From assembly GCA_947259865.1 (NCBI GenBank), contig CAMYNZ010000177.1:1-14415 (forward strand): DNA of 14,415 bases. The letters are read 5' to 3'. Below the pieces are notes generated by a model. It made no database searches and had not been told where the DNA came from. It saw nothing but the letters and a program-made list of their open reading frames with translations. This stretch comes from an uncultured Desulfobacterales bacterium (GTDB lineage: Bacteria; Desulfobacterota; Desulfobacteria; Desulfobacterales; G020354645). The position numbers and the translations under genes are program-made. Below are positions 1 through 14,415 of the stretch, in pieces (positions within the stretch are counted from its first letter, which is position 1; the number at the start of each line of letters is the position of its first letter).

Positions 1-100
<100 letters not shown>

Positions 101-129
101 TTAAAATTGACTACTGTCGTTTGAAGATT

Positions 130-154
130 GATAGGTTGCGGTGATTTTCCTATC
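130..154 (-). promoter_or_regulatory. Stem-loop in the rpsG-tuf gap
   Basis: GATAGG at 154-149 can pair with CCTATC at 135-130, enclosing a 13-base loop, about 45 bases upstream of the tuf start. There is no T-tract after it on the minus strand, so it is not a classical terminator. It may be a leader structure or an mRNA processing site, or chance. Confidence 0.2.
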
Positions 155-201
155 CGCGGCTCAAGCTTCAATTGCCAATCGACATTCATCCATACCATGT
201 T

Positions 202-672
202 CTACCAACGGAAATGAGCAAATGCCTTATTTGCTTCGGCCATTTTGTGAGTGTCTTCTTTTTTCTTTATCGAAGCGCCTCTTTTATTGGCAGCGTCTAG
301 AAGTTCGGCCGCCAGTTTTTGCGACATACCCTTTTCCGGTCGTTTGCGGGCAAAATCTATGATCCACCGAATCCCCAAAGCTGTTCGCCGAGAAGGCCGT
401 ATCTCGGTCGGAACCTGATAGGTTGAACCGCCAACGCGGCGGGACTTCACTTCAATCAACGGCCGGCTGTTATCAACCGCCTGTTCGAATATTTTGAGTG
501 GCGGCTCCTTGGTTTTATTCTCGATAATACCAAGCGCATTATATAAAATTGACTCTGCCAGACTTTTTTTCCCGTCCCGCATGATTGAGCGAATAAATTT
601 TGACACCAACTTACTGTTATATTTCGAATCCGGTATTACGAATCGCTCGGTGACTTCTTTTCTTCGTGGCAT
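202..672 (-). CDS. rpsG: 30S ribosomal protein S7
   Basis: S7 is the primary binding protein of the 16S rRNA 3' domain; it nucleates assembly of the 30S head and lies near the E site and mRNA exit. The 156-residue product has the usual family length. It begins [20 protein letters not shown] and carries the conserved blocks [20 protein letters not shown] and [17 protein letters not shown]. The C-terminal tail, [15 protein letters not shown], is typical of the family. Start ATG at 672; only a weak GGTG lies 7 bases upstream. It is separated from rpsL by 97 bases, a gap that in E. coli holds the S7 autoregulatory site. Tight coupling with rpsL and the following tuf indicates the str operon. Confidence 0.98.
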   Translation of the reverse strand: MPRRKEVTERFVIPDSKYNSKLVSKFIRSIMRDGKKSLAESILYNALGIIENKTKEPPLKIFEQAVDNSRPLIEVKSRRVGGSTYQVPTEIRPSRRTALGIRWIIDFARKRPEKGMSQKLAAELLDAANKRGASIKKKEDTHKMAEANKAFAHFRW

Positions 673-768
673 AGGTTACACCATTTTGCTTTTTATTATT
701 GGGCCATATGGGTTGCGTATTCTGGGTTTGTTGCTGCTCCAACCTGAATGGACAACCCGCCCCCGGGT

Positions 769-1140
769 CTACTTGGGTTTTTTAGCACCATACTTTGACC
801 GACCTTGTTTGCGATCCTCTACTCCCAGTGTATCGAGAGTGCCCCTTACAATATGGTATCTGACCCCCGGTAAATCTTTTACCCGGCCGCCTCGAACCAG
901 AACAACGGAGTGCTCCTGAAGATTGTGCCCGATACCCGGGATATATGCAGTAACCTCTATTCCAGTTGTCAGTCTGACCCGTGCGACTTTGCGCAGGGCG
1001 GAATTGGGTTTTTTGGGGGTTGAGGTATACACCCGGGTGCAAACCCCTCTTTTTTGGGGTGCCCCCTTGAGGGCCGGGGTGGTTGTCTTCTTTTTAACCC
1101 GTTTTCTGCCTTTCCTCACAAGTTGATTTATGGTCGGCAT
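769..1140 (-). CDS. rpsL: 30S ribosomal protein S12
   Basis: S12 sits at the decoding centre of the 30S subunit and affects tRNA selection fidelity. The 123-residue product shows the family pattern: [13 protein letters not shown] at the N-terminus, [20 protein letters not shown] in the middle, [19 protein letters not shown], then [14 protein letters not shown] and a C-terminus ending GAKKPK. The two lysines where streptomycin resistance changes are known in E. coli (TPKKPN and the RVKDLPG loop) are both present, so the allele looks like the sensitive type. The ATG at 1140 follows AGGAG by only three bases. It is the first gene of the str block, about 110 bases after rpoC, with a promoter candidate in between. 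Confidence 0.98.
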   Translation of the reverse strand: MPTINQLVRKGRKRVKKKTTTPALKGAPQKRGVCTRVYTSTPKKPNSALRKVARVRLTTGIEVTAYIPGIGHNLQEHSVVLVRGGRVKDLPGVRYHIVRGTLDTLGVEDRKQGRSKYGAKKPK

Positions 1141-1198
1141 ATGCTCCTCTTATATGTCAATATTTTTGCTGATTTGCCGAGTTGGTAAAAGCGCCATA

Positions 1199-1225
1199 TG
1201 TATACAGAGCGTGTACAATTGTCAA
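1199..1225 (-). promoter_or_regulatory. Candidate sigma-70-type promoter ahead of rpsL
   Basis: A perfect TTGACA at 1225-1220 is followed after 15 bases by TATACA at 1204-1199. The spacer is shorter than the ideal 17. Transcription would begin some 50 bases upstream of rpsL, so the str genes could have their own promoter in addition to read-through from rpoC. Confidence 0.4.
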
Positions 1226-1250
1226 GCGTTTTATGTAAAATAACGGCACA

Positions 1251-5619
<4,369 letters not shown>

Positions 5620-5629
5620 TCAGGTCGCC

Positions 5630-9727
<4,098 letters not shown>

Positions 9728-9765
9728 CATTGCTCCCAAAAATAAGGTTAATGAGTTTTTTAGGT

Positions 9766-9802
9766 AGCCCGTTGCCGGCCTGCCCGGCGGCATATAACGG
9801 CT
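9766..9802 (-). promoter_or_regulatory. GC-rich stem-loop upstream of rpoB
   Basis: AGCCGT (9802-9797) can pair with ACGGGCT (9772-9766, one bulged G), and inside it TGCCG pairs with CGGCA around a ten-base loop. It lies about 40 bases upstream of the rpoB start. In E. coli the same gap (about 320 bases) contains an attenuator and an RNase III processing site, so a processing role is possible. Pairing was found by eye. Confidence 0.35.
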
Positions 9803-9905
9803 GCCGACACTCCGGCCGTGGAACCTTAAAAAATTCGTTTGCGTCACTCACAAATAGGGGGTTGGAATTTCTCGTAATGGTATCCAGCGGTCGAATCCCA
9901 GCTCT

Positions 9906-9932
9906 TAAAAAATAAAAACAGGATCCTATCCT
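9906..9932 (-). terminator. Weak attenuator-like hairpin with T-tract in the rplL-rpoB gap
   Basis: AGGAT (9932-9928) pairs with ATCCT (9924-9920) around a three-base loop, followed on the minus strand by GTTTTTATTTTTT. The five-base stem is short, so it would be only a partial terminator. The position between rplL and rpoB matches the known E. coli attenuator that lowers rpoBC transcription relative to the ribosomal protein genes. Confidence 0.4.
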
Positions 9933-10048
9933 TTGAAATCCCAACAACCCAATATTTTAGCATTTCATGATGGCATGATTGAGGCTAAAATCCGGTCCCC
10001 CAAGAAAGTCTGCTGAATAATCATTGCCTTGCAGAATTTCCAGAATGT

Positions 10049-10435
10049 CTACTTAATTTCTACCTGGGCGCCGGCTTCTTCCAGCTGCCCCTTGATCTTC
10101 TCAGCTTCATCCCTGGGAATGCCTTCCTTGACAGGTTTGGGAACTTCATCCACCAGGGCCTTGGCATCTTTTAGCCCCAGTGCGGTAATCGCTCTCACTT
10201 CTTTGATAACCTGAATCTTTTTATCGCCGTGAGCAGTAAGAATGACATCAAATTCGGTCTTTTCTTCCGCGACACCGGCACCGGCATCAGCGGCCGGCCC
10301 GGCAGCCATCATGGCGACCGGTGCGGCGGCTGAAACATTGAATTTTTCTTCCATCTCTTTAACCAGTTCGGAAAGTTCAAGCACAGATATATTTGATATA
10401 AAATCAATTACGTCTTCCTTAGTAATCTTTGCCAT
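10049..10435 (-). CDS. rplL: 50S ribosomal protein L7/L12
   Basis: L7/L12 is the multi-copy, flexible stalk protein that recruits and stimulates the translational GTPases. The 128-residue product has the N-terminal dimerisation domain that binds L10 ([20 protein letters not shown], about 4-35), an Ala/Gly/Pro-rich hinge (about 35-55), and the C-terminal factor-binding domain. The latter has [39 protein letters not shown] and the ending [10 protein letters not shown]. Start ATG at 10435 has GGAGGT eight bases upstream, one of the best ribosome sites in the window, as suits a protein needed in several copies per ribosome. It follows rplJ after about 70 bases and is separated from rpoB by 321 bases. 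Confidence 0.98.
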   Translation of the reverse strand: MAKITKEDVIDFISNISVLELSELVKEMEEKFNVSAAAPVAMMAAGPAADAGAGVAEEKTEFDVILTAHGDKKIQVIKEVRAITALGLKDAKALVDEVPKPVKEGIPRDEAEKIKGQLEEAGAQVEIK

Positions 10436-10506
10436 TGAAATTTACCTCCAAAATTAATTTAATCGTTCAGTCGGATTACAATATAATGGTTCAGTTACAA
10501 TTCATC

Positions 10507-11028
10507 TCAGGCTGCTTCTTTTTGGTTCTTGATAGCACCCAGTACATTGAGCAATTGTCTGGGTACATCGCTTAGCGCCCTGACCAGAGCGGTAGGAACT
10601 CCGGTCATGACAAAAAGCAGCTGGCCGACAAGCTCTTGGTGGGCGGGCAGCTTTGAAAGCGCTTTTATGGCCGCCGGATCAAGTGCTCGGCCCTCTATAA
10701 TGCCAGCCTTAATATCGAGCTGCTCATGCTCGTTGGCAAAGCCGGTTAAAACCTTGGCCGGGGCCACCGGATCCTCATAGCTGATAGCGATTGCACTCGG
10801 GCCTTTAAAATGGTCTTTGATCACGGCAAGGTCTGTATCTTCAGCAGCTCTGACCAAAAGTGTATTTTTGACCACACAATATTCCACCTGCGACTCTCTG
10901 AGCTCCCGGCGCAGCGAATTGATGGTCGTAACATCAAGGCCCTTGTAGTCGGTGACGATAACAACCTTGGATTTTAAGAATTTGTCCTTTAATTCATCAA
11001 CAATTTTTTTCTTTTTATCTAGCTTCAC
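10507..11028 (-). CDS. rplJ: 50S ribosomal protein L10
   Basis: L10 forms the base of the ribosomal stalk: it binds 23S rRNA next to L11 and carries L7/L12 dimers on its C-terminal helix. The 173-residue product starts MKLDKKKKIVDELKDKFLKS, contains VVIVTDYKGLDVTTINSLRR and YCVVKNTLLVRAAE, and ends in VPRQLLNVLGAIKNQKEAA, the L12-binding helix region. The start is GTG at 11028, with AGGAGGT ending 11 bases upstream; no ATG nearby fits. That ribosome site can be paired in the long upstream leader, so L10 probably represses its own translation and that of rplL. Family length is normal. Confidence 0.97.
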   Translation of the reverse strand: MKLDKKKKIVDELKDKFLKSKVVIVTDYKGLDVTTINSLRRELRESQVEYCVVKNTLLVRAAEDTDLAVIKDHFKGPSAIAISYEDPVAPAKVLTGFANEHEQLDIKAGIIEGRALDPAAIKALSKLPAHQELVGQLLFVMTGVPTALVRALSDVPRQLLNVLGAIKNQKEAA

Positions 11029-11039
11029 AAGAGAATTAC

Positions 11040-11235
11040 ACCTCCTTTCTCGGTGTTCAAAAACCGGAGGTTACTTGCCATTTGTGATGGCCGATTTGAA
11101 ACGTAAGAGTGCATGGAGGTAAATCCGGCTTACGTAACCTAAAATCCAAAAACATCACAACTGCCTCGGTAGGCCGGCACTGCCGATTATACACGACTCG
11201 GTTTTTTGTCCGGGAAGCGAACCTACGGTCTTTGA
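11040..11235 (-). promoter_or_regulatory. L10 leader (autoregulatory mRNA structure of rplJ-rplL)
   Basis: The 226-base gap between rplA and rplJ holds the hallmarks of the L10 leader. CCGTAGG at 11228-11222 faces CCTACCGAGG at 11173-11164, closing a junction with small hairpins; this resembles the L10-binding kink-turn element. Downstream, TTGTGATG (11160-11153) pairs with CATCACAA (11089-11082), and ACGTAAG (11135-11129) with CTTACGT (11107-11101). ACCTC (11071-11067) with CGGT (11066-11063) pairs with GAGGT (11044-11040) and ACCG (11054-11051), which hides the rplJ Shine-Dalgarno. AGGTTAC (11140-11134) competes for GTAACCT (11074-11068). Structure derived by eye. Confidence 0.8.
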
Positions 11236-11254
11236 CAGAAATTATTGGGGTTGT

Positions 11255-11959
11255 TTATTTTAATAATTCTTTGACGAAGGCTGTATCCACTTTTATGCCC
11301 GGCCCCATGGTGGTGGAGACGGCGATACCCTTCAGATACGTACCTTTGCTGGATGCCGGTTTTAGTCGAACAATTGTTTCTATAAATGCGGTGATATTTT
11401 CAACGATCTTCTCTGCTCCGAATGAAACTTTGCCCATGGGTACATGCACGATACCTGCCTTTTCAACCCTAAAATCAATCTTGCCGGCTTTAAGCTCTTG
11501 CACCGCTTTGGCAACATCAAAGGTGACCGTTCCGGTTTTTGCATTTGGCATTAGGCCACGCGGTCCAAGCACTTTTCCGATTTTACCGACAGCACCCATC
11601 ATATCCGGAGTGGAAACAGCTTTATCGAAATCGAACCACCCATTTTTTACTTTTTCAATCAACTCGTCATTGCCGACAAAATCAGCGCCTGCATCAAGGG
11701 CCTCTTTTTCTTTTTCACCTTTGGCAAAAACCAGGACCTTAACTTCTTTGCCAAGGCCGTTTGGCAAAACGACGGTTCCGCGGACCATCTGATCCGCATG
11801 CCTCGGATCTACGCCGAGTCGCACGGCCAGATCGATAGTTTCATCAAATTTGGCATAGGAGGCCTCGAGGGACAATTTGATGGCTTCGGCAAAATCAACT
11901 TTGTTCTCGACCGTAATTTTTTTCCTGGACGTTAAATATTTTTTACCCCGCTTCGACAT
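11255..11959 (-). CDS. rplA: 50S ribosomal protein L1
   Basis: L1 binds the mobile 23S rRNA arm at the E site and helps release deacylated tRNA; in many bacteria it also represses its own operon. From the ATG at 11959 the product is 234 residues, the usual length, beginning [14 protein letters not shown]. Conserved blocks include [47 protein letters not shown] and [19 protein letters not shown]. It ends with [16 protein letters not shown] and a short tail. AAGGAG lies 12 bases before this ATG; ATG at 11968 and TTG at 11971 are alternative in-frame starts, adding three or four residues but sitting too close to that ribosome site. It is 77 bases downstream of rplK, with a strong stem-loop between. 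Confidence 0.96.
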   Translation of the reverse strand: MSKRGKKYLTSRKKITVENKVDFAEAIKLSLEASYAKFDETIDLAVRLGVDPRHADQMVRGTVVLPNGLGKEVKVLVFAKGEKEKEALDAGADFVGNDELIEKVKNGWFDFDKAVSTPDMMGAVGKIGKVLGPRGLMPNAKTGTVTFDVAKAVQELKAGKIDFRVEKAGIVHVPMGKVSFGAEKIVENITAFIETIVRLKPASSKGTYLKGIAVSTTMGPGIKVDTAFVKELLK

Positions 11960-11982
11960 CTTAATCATCAACTCCTTAGCTC

Positions 11983-12023
11983 GTATTGCAGGCCCTTAAG
12001 CCAGGACCTGTGTGGTGCAATAC
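11983..12023 (-). promoter_or_regulatory. Two-part stem-loop in the rplK-rplA gap
   Basis: GTATTG (12023-12018) pairs with CAATAC (11988-11983). Inside, after a seven-base bulge, CAGGTCC (12010-12004) pairs with GGGCCTG (11995-11989; one G-T pair) around an eight-base loop. No T-tract follows on the minus strand, and the rplA ribosome site begins only six bases later, so a translational or processing role is more likely than termination. Confidence 0.4.
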
Positions 12024-12036
12024 CCTTAACATTCCA

Positions 12037-12459
12037 TTAAACAACCTCAATGCCCATACTCCTGGCCGTACCTGCAATTATTTTACAGGCCGCATCGAGT
12101 TCATTGGCGTTTAAATCAACCATTTTTAGTTTGGCTATTTCCTCCACCTGTTGTCGGGTTACCTGTCCGACTCGATCTCGTTTGGGATCACCCGCGCCCT
12201 TAGCGATCTGGGCTGCCTTTTTTAACAGCACCGACGCTGGCGGTGTTTTGGTTATAAATGTAAAAGACCTGTCCTGAAATACGGTTATCACAACCGGGAT
12301 GATCATTCCTTCGTCGTTGGCTGTCCTGGTGTTAAAAGCCTTGCAAAAATCCATTATATTGACCCCATGCTGCCCCAACGCCGGTCCGATCGGAGGCGAC
12401 GGATTGGCTTTGCCAGCCTCGACCTGAAGTTTTATCATTGCCATAACTTTTTTTGCCAT
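12037..12459 (-). CDS. rplK: 50S ribosomal protein L11
   Basis: L11 binds the GTPase-associated region of 23S rRNA at the stalk base and is needed for the RelA response and for thiostrepton action. The 140-residue product has the family length. The N-terminal domain carries [19 protein letters not shown] and FCKAFN (about 17-43). The C-terminal rRNA-binding domain has [32 protein letters not shown] and [20 protein letters not shown], ending MGIEVV. ATG at 12459; AGGAG lies 12 bases upstream, rather far. It is preceded by a 419-base gap after nusG, so it is probably the first gene of an L11-L1 unit with its own promoter. Confidence 0.98.
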   Translation of the reverse strand: MAKKVMAMIKLQVEAGKANPSPPIGPALGQHGVNIMDFCKAFNTRTANDEGMIIPVVITVFQDRSFTFITKTPPASVLLKKAAQIAKGAGDPKRDRVGQVTRQQVEEIAKLKMVDLNANELDAACKIIAGTARSMGIEVV

Positions 12460-12568
12460 TTTTCTTGTCTACTCCTGAAATTTCAACGTTCCTGGTTTAT
12501 TCAGCCGTCAATCGGTTTAGGATTTAGGCGAGCTGAGAGGTCCGGTCAGTCAGTTATAATTTTGGGTT

Positions 12569-12591
12569 CTTCTCCACTTTAGTTGGAGAAG
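12569..12591 (-). repeat. Stem-loop next to the octamer array
   Basis: CTTCTCCA and TGGAGAAG form a perfect eight-base inverted repeat around a seven-base loop. There is no T-tract on either side, so it is not a rho-independent terminator. It lies in the rplK leader, about 110 bases from the start codon, directly beside the octamer array. Confidence 0.55.
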
Positions 12592-12592
12592 A

Positions 12593-12624
12593 GGGTCCAA
12601 GGATTCCAGGGGTCAAGGAGTCAA
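12593..12624 (-). repeat. Four tandem degenerate octamers
   Basis: On the minus strand the sequence reads TTGACTCC, TTGACCCC, TGGAATCC, TTGGACCC without gaps. Each unit resembles the others at five or more of eight positions and all end in CC. Its origin is unknown. It is too short and too degenerate to be a CRISPR array. Confidence 0.5.
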
Positions 12625-12690
12625 GTGCTTGTTTGCTAAAGACCTTATCAGCGCATTTAACATTTTTTATATCTCTGCGATGTCTTATTT

Positions 12691-12719
12691 AGTATACTCA
12701 ATACACCTTTTTCAATTAA
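12691..12719 (-). promoter_or_regulatory. Candidate promoter for rplK-rplA
   Basis: TTAATT (12719-12714) and TATACT (12696-12691, five of six to the -10 consensus) are separated by 17 bases in an A/T-rich stretch. Transcription would start about 225 bases upstream of rplK. The -35 match is weak, and other hexamer pairs in this gap, such as TTGCGA-17-CATTAT near 12762-12734, are comparable. Confidence 0.3.
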
Positions 12720-12878
12720 ACCTATTCCCCTGATAATGGTATCTGCCTTTCCAGTTCGCAAGCAGAACCATAAGATATGTATAGCATCCTAATATAAACT
12801 CCAACTAATTCGGACAAGATTCTAATTTTAATCTATAAAGGTGGCCGCGTGCAATCGATACAAACCGGACGAACACAT

Positions 12879-13409
12879 CTAAAGTTTTGTCACCTGGACG
12901 AAATCCAGCTCTACCGGTGTCGACCGTCCGAATATGCTGACCATTACTTTAATCTTACCTTTTTCTGGATTCACTTCTTCTACCGTACCATTGAAGTTCG
13001 TAAAGGGCCCATCAATTACCCGTATCTCATCGCCGGATTCAAAAAAAAACTTGGGTTGCGGTTTTAACTTACCCGCTTCCATGCGGTTTAGTATTTGCTC
13101 GGCTTCCTGATCAGATATCGGAGCGGGTTTTTCGCGGCCACCCAGAAATCCAGTAACCTTGGCTGTATCATTGATGATGTGCCAAGTTTCATCATTGAGC
13201 TCCATCCTAACGAGAATGTATCCGGGATAAAACTTGCGCGAAGAGGTTTTGCGTTTGCCTTTTACGAGTTCGACAATTTCTTCAGTCGGTACAACCACTT
13301 CACCGAATTTATCCCCGTGGGGCGAGGATGCAATTCGATCCTGCAGGTTTGTTTTGACCTTGTTTTCAAAGCCCGAGTAAACGTGGACTATATACCATTT
13401 AAGCGCCAC
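12879..13409 (-). CDS. nusG: Transcription termination/antitermination factor NusG
   Basis: NusG binds the beta' clamp and beta lobe of elongating RNA polymerase, suppresses or promotes pausing, and links polymerase to Rho or to ribosomal S10. The 176-residue product has the NGN domain (MALKWYIVHVYSGFENKVKT at the start; FYPGYILVRMELNDETWHII with TGFLGG near 60-90). A short linker and the KOW domain follow (DEIRVIDGPFTNFNGTVEEV, about 125-145, with KVMVSIFGRSTPVELDFVQV to the end). It starts at GTG 13409 with GGGAG about 11 bases upstream, and lies 20 bases after secE, so both are surely co-transcribed. The length is standard, with no extra domain. Confidence 0.98.
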   Translation of the reverse strand: MALKWYIVHVYSGFENKVKTNLQDRIASSPHGDKFGEVVVPTEEIVELVKGKRKTSSRKFYPGYILVRMELNDETWHIINDTAKVTGFLGGREKPAPISDQEAEQILNRMEAGKLKPQPKFFFESGDEIRVIDGPFTNFNGTVEEVNPEKGKIKVMVSIFGRSTPVELDFVQVTKL

Positions 13410-13429
13410 TCTTATTTAATCTCCCTGTT

Positions 13430-13822
13430 TTATTGGAGCACTGCACGCACCAGACTTGATAATCCAATATCGACCCCTCCCAGAAAAAAAGCGATGATGG
13501 TAACAAGAATAAGCACTACCAGAGTTGAACCGAGCGTCTGTTTGCGTGAAGGCCAGGTTACCTTCTTGAGCTCCATTTTAACTTCTCTTAAAAACTGAAC
13601 TGTTTTACTGACAATGGTACTTTTCTGCTGGGGAGCCGCAGATTTGGCTAAACTCAAAGGTTTTCTGGGTGTTACCGCTTTTTGTTTTTTTGCCGCCTTA
13701 ACGGCAACGTCGGGCAAAACCTCAGCCACATTCTGTTTTACCTCGATCGATGCCTTGGATGCCCCTTTGACCTTCTTTTTTTTTCTGGCAGCCGAACTTT
13801 TTTTTCGTTGTAACCGTCCCAC
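13430..13822 (-). CDS. secE: Preprotein translocase subunit SecE
   Basis: SecE clamps SecY in the inner-membrane translocon. I chose the GTG at 13822, five bases after AGGAG, giving 130 residues; an ATG 23 codons earlier has no comparable ribosome site. The conserved core is at the C-terminus: VQFLREVKMELKKVTWPSRK (about 75-94), including the amphipathic helix and the family motif VTWPSR, then one membrane segment, LVVLILVTIIAFFLGGVDIG (about 101-120). Ahead of it lies a basic, low-complexity stretch of about 70 residues rich in Lys, Ala and Val, longer than in minimal single-span SecE. That part is probably cytosolic and disordered. Position between tRNA-Trp and nusG is the classical one. 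Confidence 0.93.
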   Translation of the reverse strand: MGRLQRKKSSAARKKKKVKGASKASIEVKQNVAEVLPDVAVKAAKKQKAVTPRKPLSLAKSAAPQQKSTIVSKTVQFLREVKMELKKVTWPSRKQTLGSTLVVLILVTIIAFFLGGVDIGLSSLVRAVLQ

Positions 13823-13917
13823 TTTCGCTCCTAATAATGAAAGTTCGAAGTTTAAATCATCACCGCCGGCAGAATTTACCCCAGCCCTCAAACTTTTAGC
13901 CTTAACCGAAAAGGAAA

Positions 13918-13993
13918 TGGCAGGCCAGGAGGGATTCGAACCCCCAACACCCGGATTTGGAGTCCGATGCTCTACCGTTAGAGCTACTGGCCT
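13918..13993 (-). tRNA. tRNA-Trp (anticodon CCA)
   Basis: The 76-base cloverleaf is complete. The acceptor stem is AGGCCAG with CTGGCCT, followed by discriminator G and an encoded CCA end. The D arm reads AGCTCTAACGGTAGAGC. The anticodon loop is CTCCAAA between GGA and TCC, giving CCA, which reads UGG. The T arm has GGGGGTTCGAATCCCTC. It lies between rpmG and secE, an arrangement found in several bacterial lineages. It is probably processed from the tuf-rpmG-secE transcript. Confidence 0.97.
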
Positions 13994-14058
13994 GCATTTT
14001 CCATTATTGATTTGAAACCAGGATTGCCCCGCTACGTGAATCTTTTACACCAGGCAGA

Positions 14059-14208
14059 TTATTTTGTCTCTCTATGTAAGGTGTGTTTGCGGCAAAATCT
14101 GCAGTATTTATTGAATTCTAGCTTGTCCGGAGTCGTCCTTTTATTTTTGGTGGTGGTGTAATTTCTCCTTTTGCAATCACCGCATGCAAGTGTCACTATA
14201 ATCCTCAC
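14059..14208 (-). CDS. rpmG: 50S ribosomal protein L33
   Basis: L33 is a small 50S protein near the E site. The 49-residue product reads [20 protein letters not shown], then [20 protein letters not shown], then KHTLHRETK. It is the zinc-ribbon (C+) form: CGDC (9-12) and CRFC (36-39) give the four metal-binding cysteines, so its expression or exchange could depend on zinc supply where a C- paralogue exists. The start is GTG at 14208 with AGGAG seven bases upstream, directly after the tuf stop at 14226. It is short but unmistakable. Confidence 0.96.
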   Translation of the reverse strand: MRIIVTLACGDCKRRNYTTTKNKRTTPDKLEFNKYCRFCRKHTLHRETK

Positions 14209-14225
14209 CTTCAAACTCCTTATCT

Positions 14226-14415
14226 TTATTCGACGATATCGCTGACCACTCCGGCGCCAACAGTGCGGCCACCTTCCCGTATGGCAAATCTGACCTCTTT
14301 TTCCATCGCTATCGGAGTAATCAACTCCGCCGTGATCGTTACATTGTCACCCGGCATCACCATCTCCACCCCCTCCGGCAGCTGCAATATCCCCGTTACA
14401 TCCGTTGTGCGAAAA
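14226..14415 (-). CDS. tuf: Elongation factor Tu, C-terminal fragment (starts outside the window)
   Basis: The last 62 residues of EF-Tu are present, from [20 protein letters not shown] through [20 protein letters not shown] and [20 protein letters not shown] to a TAA at 14228-14226. This is domain 3, which contacts tRNA and EF-Ts. The next gene, rpmG, starts 17 bases later, so they share a transcript. With the fragment at 1-85 it shows that the genome has two tuf genes in direct orientation, one at the head of the secE-nusG string and one at the end of the str operon, as in many proteobacteria. Confidence 0.97.
   Translation of the reverse strand, partial: FRTTDVTGILQLPEGVEMVMPGDNVTITAELITPIAMEKEVRFAIREGGRTVGAGVVSDIVE

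Larger units (their letters stand above)
12460..12878 (-). other. Long nusG-rplK intergenic region
   Basis: No credible coding frame is seen in these 419 bases. On the minus strand it holds, in order, A/T-rich sequence with promoter-like hexamers, an array of four degenerate octamers (12624-12593), a clear stem-loop (12591-12569) and the rplK ribosome site. In E. coli the corresponding gap carries the L11 promoter and the L1-binding leader; I could not identify an L1 site by sequence here. Confidence 0.6.

Noticed and set aside
755..768. GC-rich inverted repeat (ACCCG/CGGGT) right after the rpsL stop as a terminator
   Set aside because: Only five base pairs, and no T-tract follows on the minus strand; rpsG and tuf downstream are expected to be co-transcribed.
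9728..9847. Forty-residue N-terminal extension of RpoB from an upstream ATG at 9847
   Set aside because: The extra residues do not resemble RpoB, cover the GC-rich leader hairpin, and lack a ribosome site; family homology begins at the 9727 start with GGGAG upstream.
11184..11195. TATAAT in the rplA-rplJ gap as a -10 promoter element
   Set aside because: No acceptable -35 hexamer at 16-18 bases upstream, and the sequence is inside the L10-binding leader fold.
12593..12624. Octamer array as a CRISPR remnant
   Set aside because: Units are eight bases, contiguous and degenerate, with no spacers and no cas genes in the window.
13823..13891. Longer SecE start at 13891
   Set aside because: No good ribosome site, while GTG at 13822 has AGGAG at five bases; the added residues show no family similarity.

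Overview
The window is a core translation and transcription gene cluster, and every recognised gene is on the minus strand. Read in the direction of transcription (high to low coordinates) the order is: 3' end of tuf, rpmG, tRNA-Trp(CCA), secE, nusG, rplK, rplA, rplJ, rplL, rpoB, rpoC, rpsL, rpsG, and the 5' end of a second tuf. This is the bacterial secE-nusG / L11-L1-L10-L12 / beta-beta' string joined to the str operon. RpoB and RpoC are of the proteobacterial type, with both large beta insertions and the trigger-loop insertion of beta'. With the tuf-rpmG-trp-secE arrangement, a sulfate-reducer-like deltaproteobacterium (Desulfobacterota, perhaps Desulfobacterales) is my best guess. That is inference from gene order and protein character, not from a search.

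Layout. 14226-14415 is the EF-Tu C-terminus. 13430-14208 holds L33, tRNA-Trp and SecE. 12879-13409 is NusG. A gene-free 419-base gap at 12460-12878 carries a promoter candidate, a degenerate octamer array and a stem-loop. 10049-12459 encodes L11, L1, L10 and L7/L12, with a clear L10 leader ahead of rplJ. A 321-base gap with hairpins and a T-rich tract precedes rpoB (5630-9727). rpoC (1251-5592) follows after 37 bases. rpsL, rpsG and the start of tuf close the window. fusA, normally between rpsG and tuf, is absent.

Two things stand out. First, RpoC carries an extra segment of about 100 residues (3633-3935) that reads as a parvulin/PpiC-type peptidyl-prolyl isomerase domain. It is spliced into beta' after the active-site NADFDGD region and before the next conserved core block. 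I know of no description of this, but could not search. Second, the rpoC reading frame is broken near 5283-5289, where about 56 bases (some 19-20 conserved residues) appear to be missing. In an essential gene this is most likely an assembly or sequence error, and both window ends lying inside tuf copies also fits a short-read contig.

The genes jointly supply the ribosomal stalk and L1 arm (L11, L1, L10, L12), the RNA polymerase catalytic subunits, the S12/S7 decoding-site proteins, EF-Tu, the elongation factor NusG, and the SecE subunit of the translocon. Autogenous control by L10 is directly suggested by the rplJ leader.
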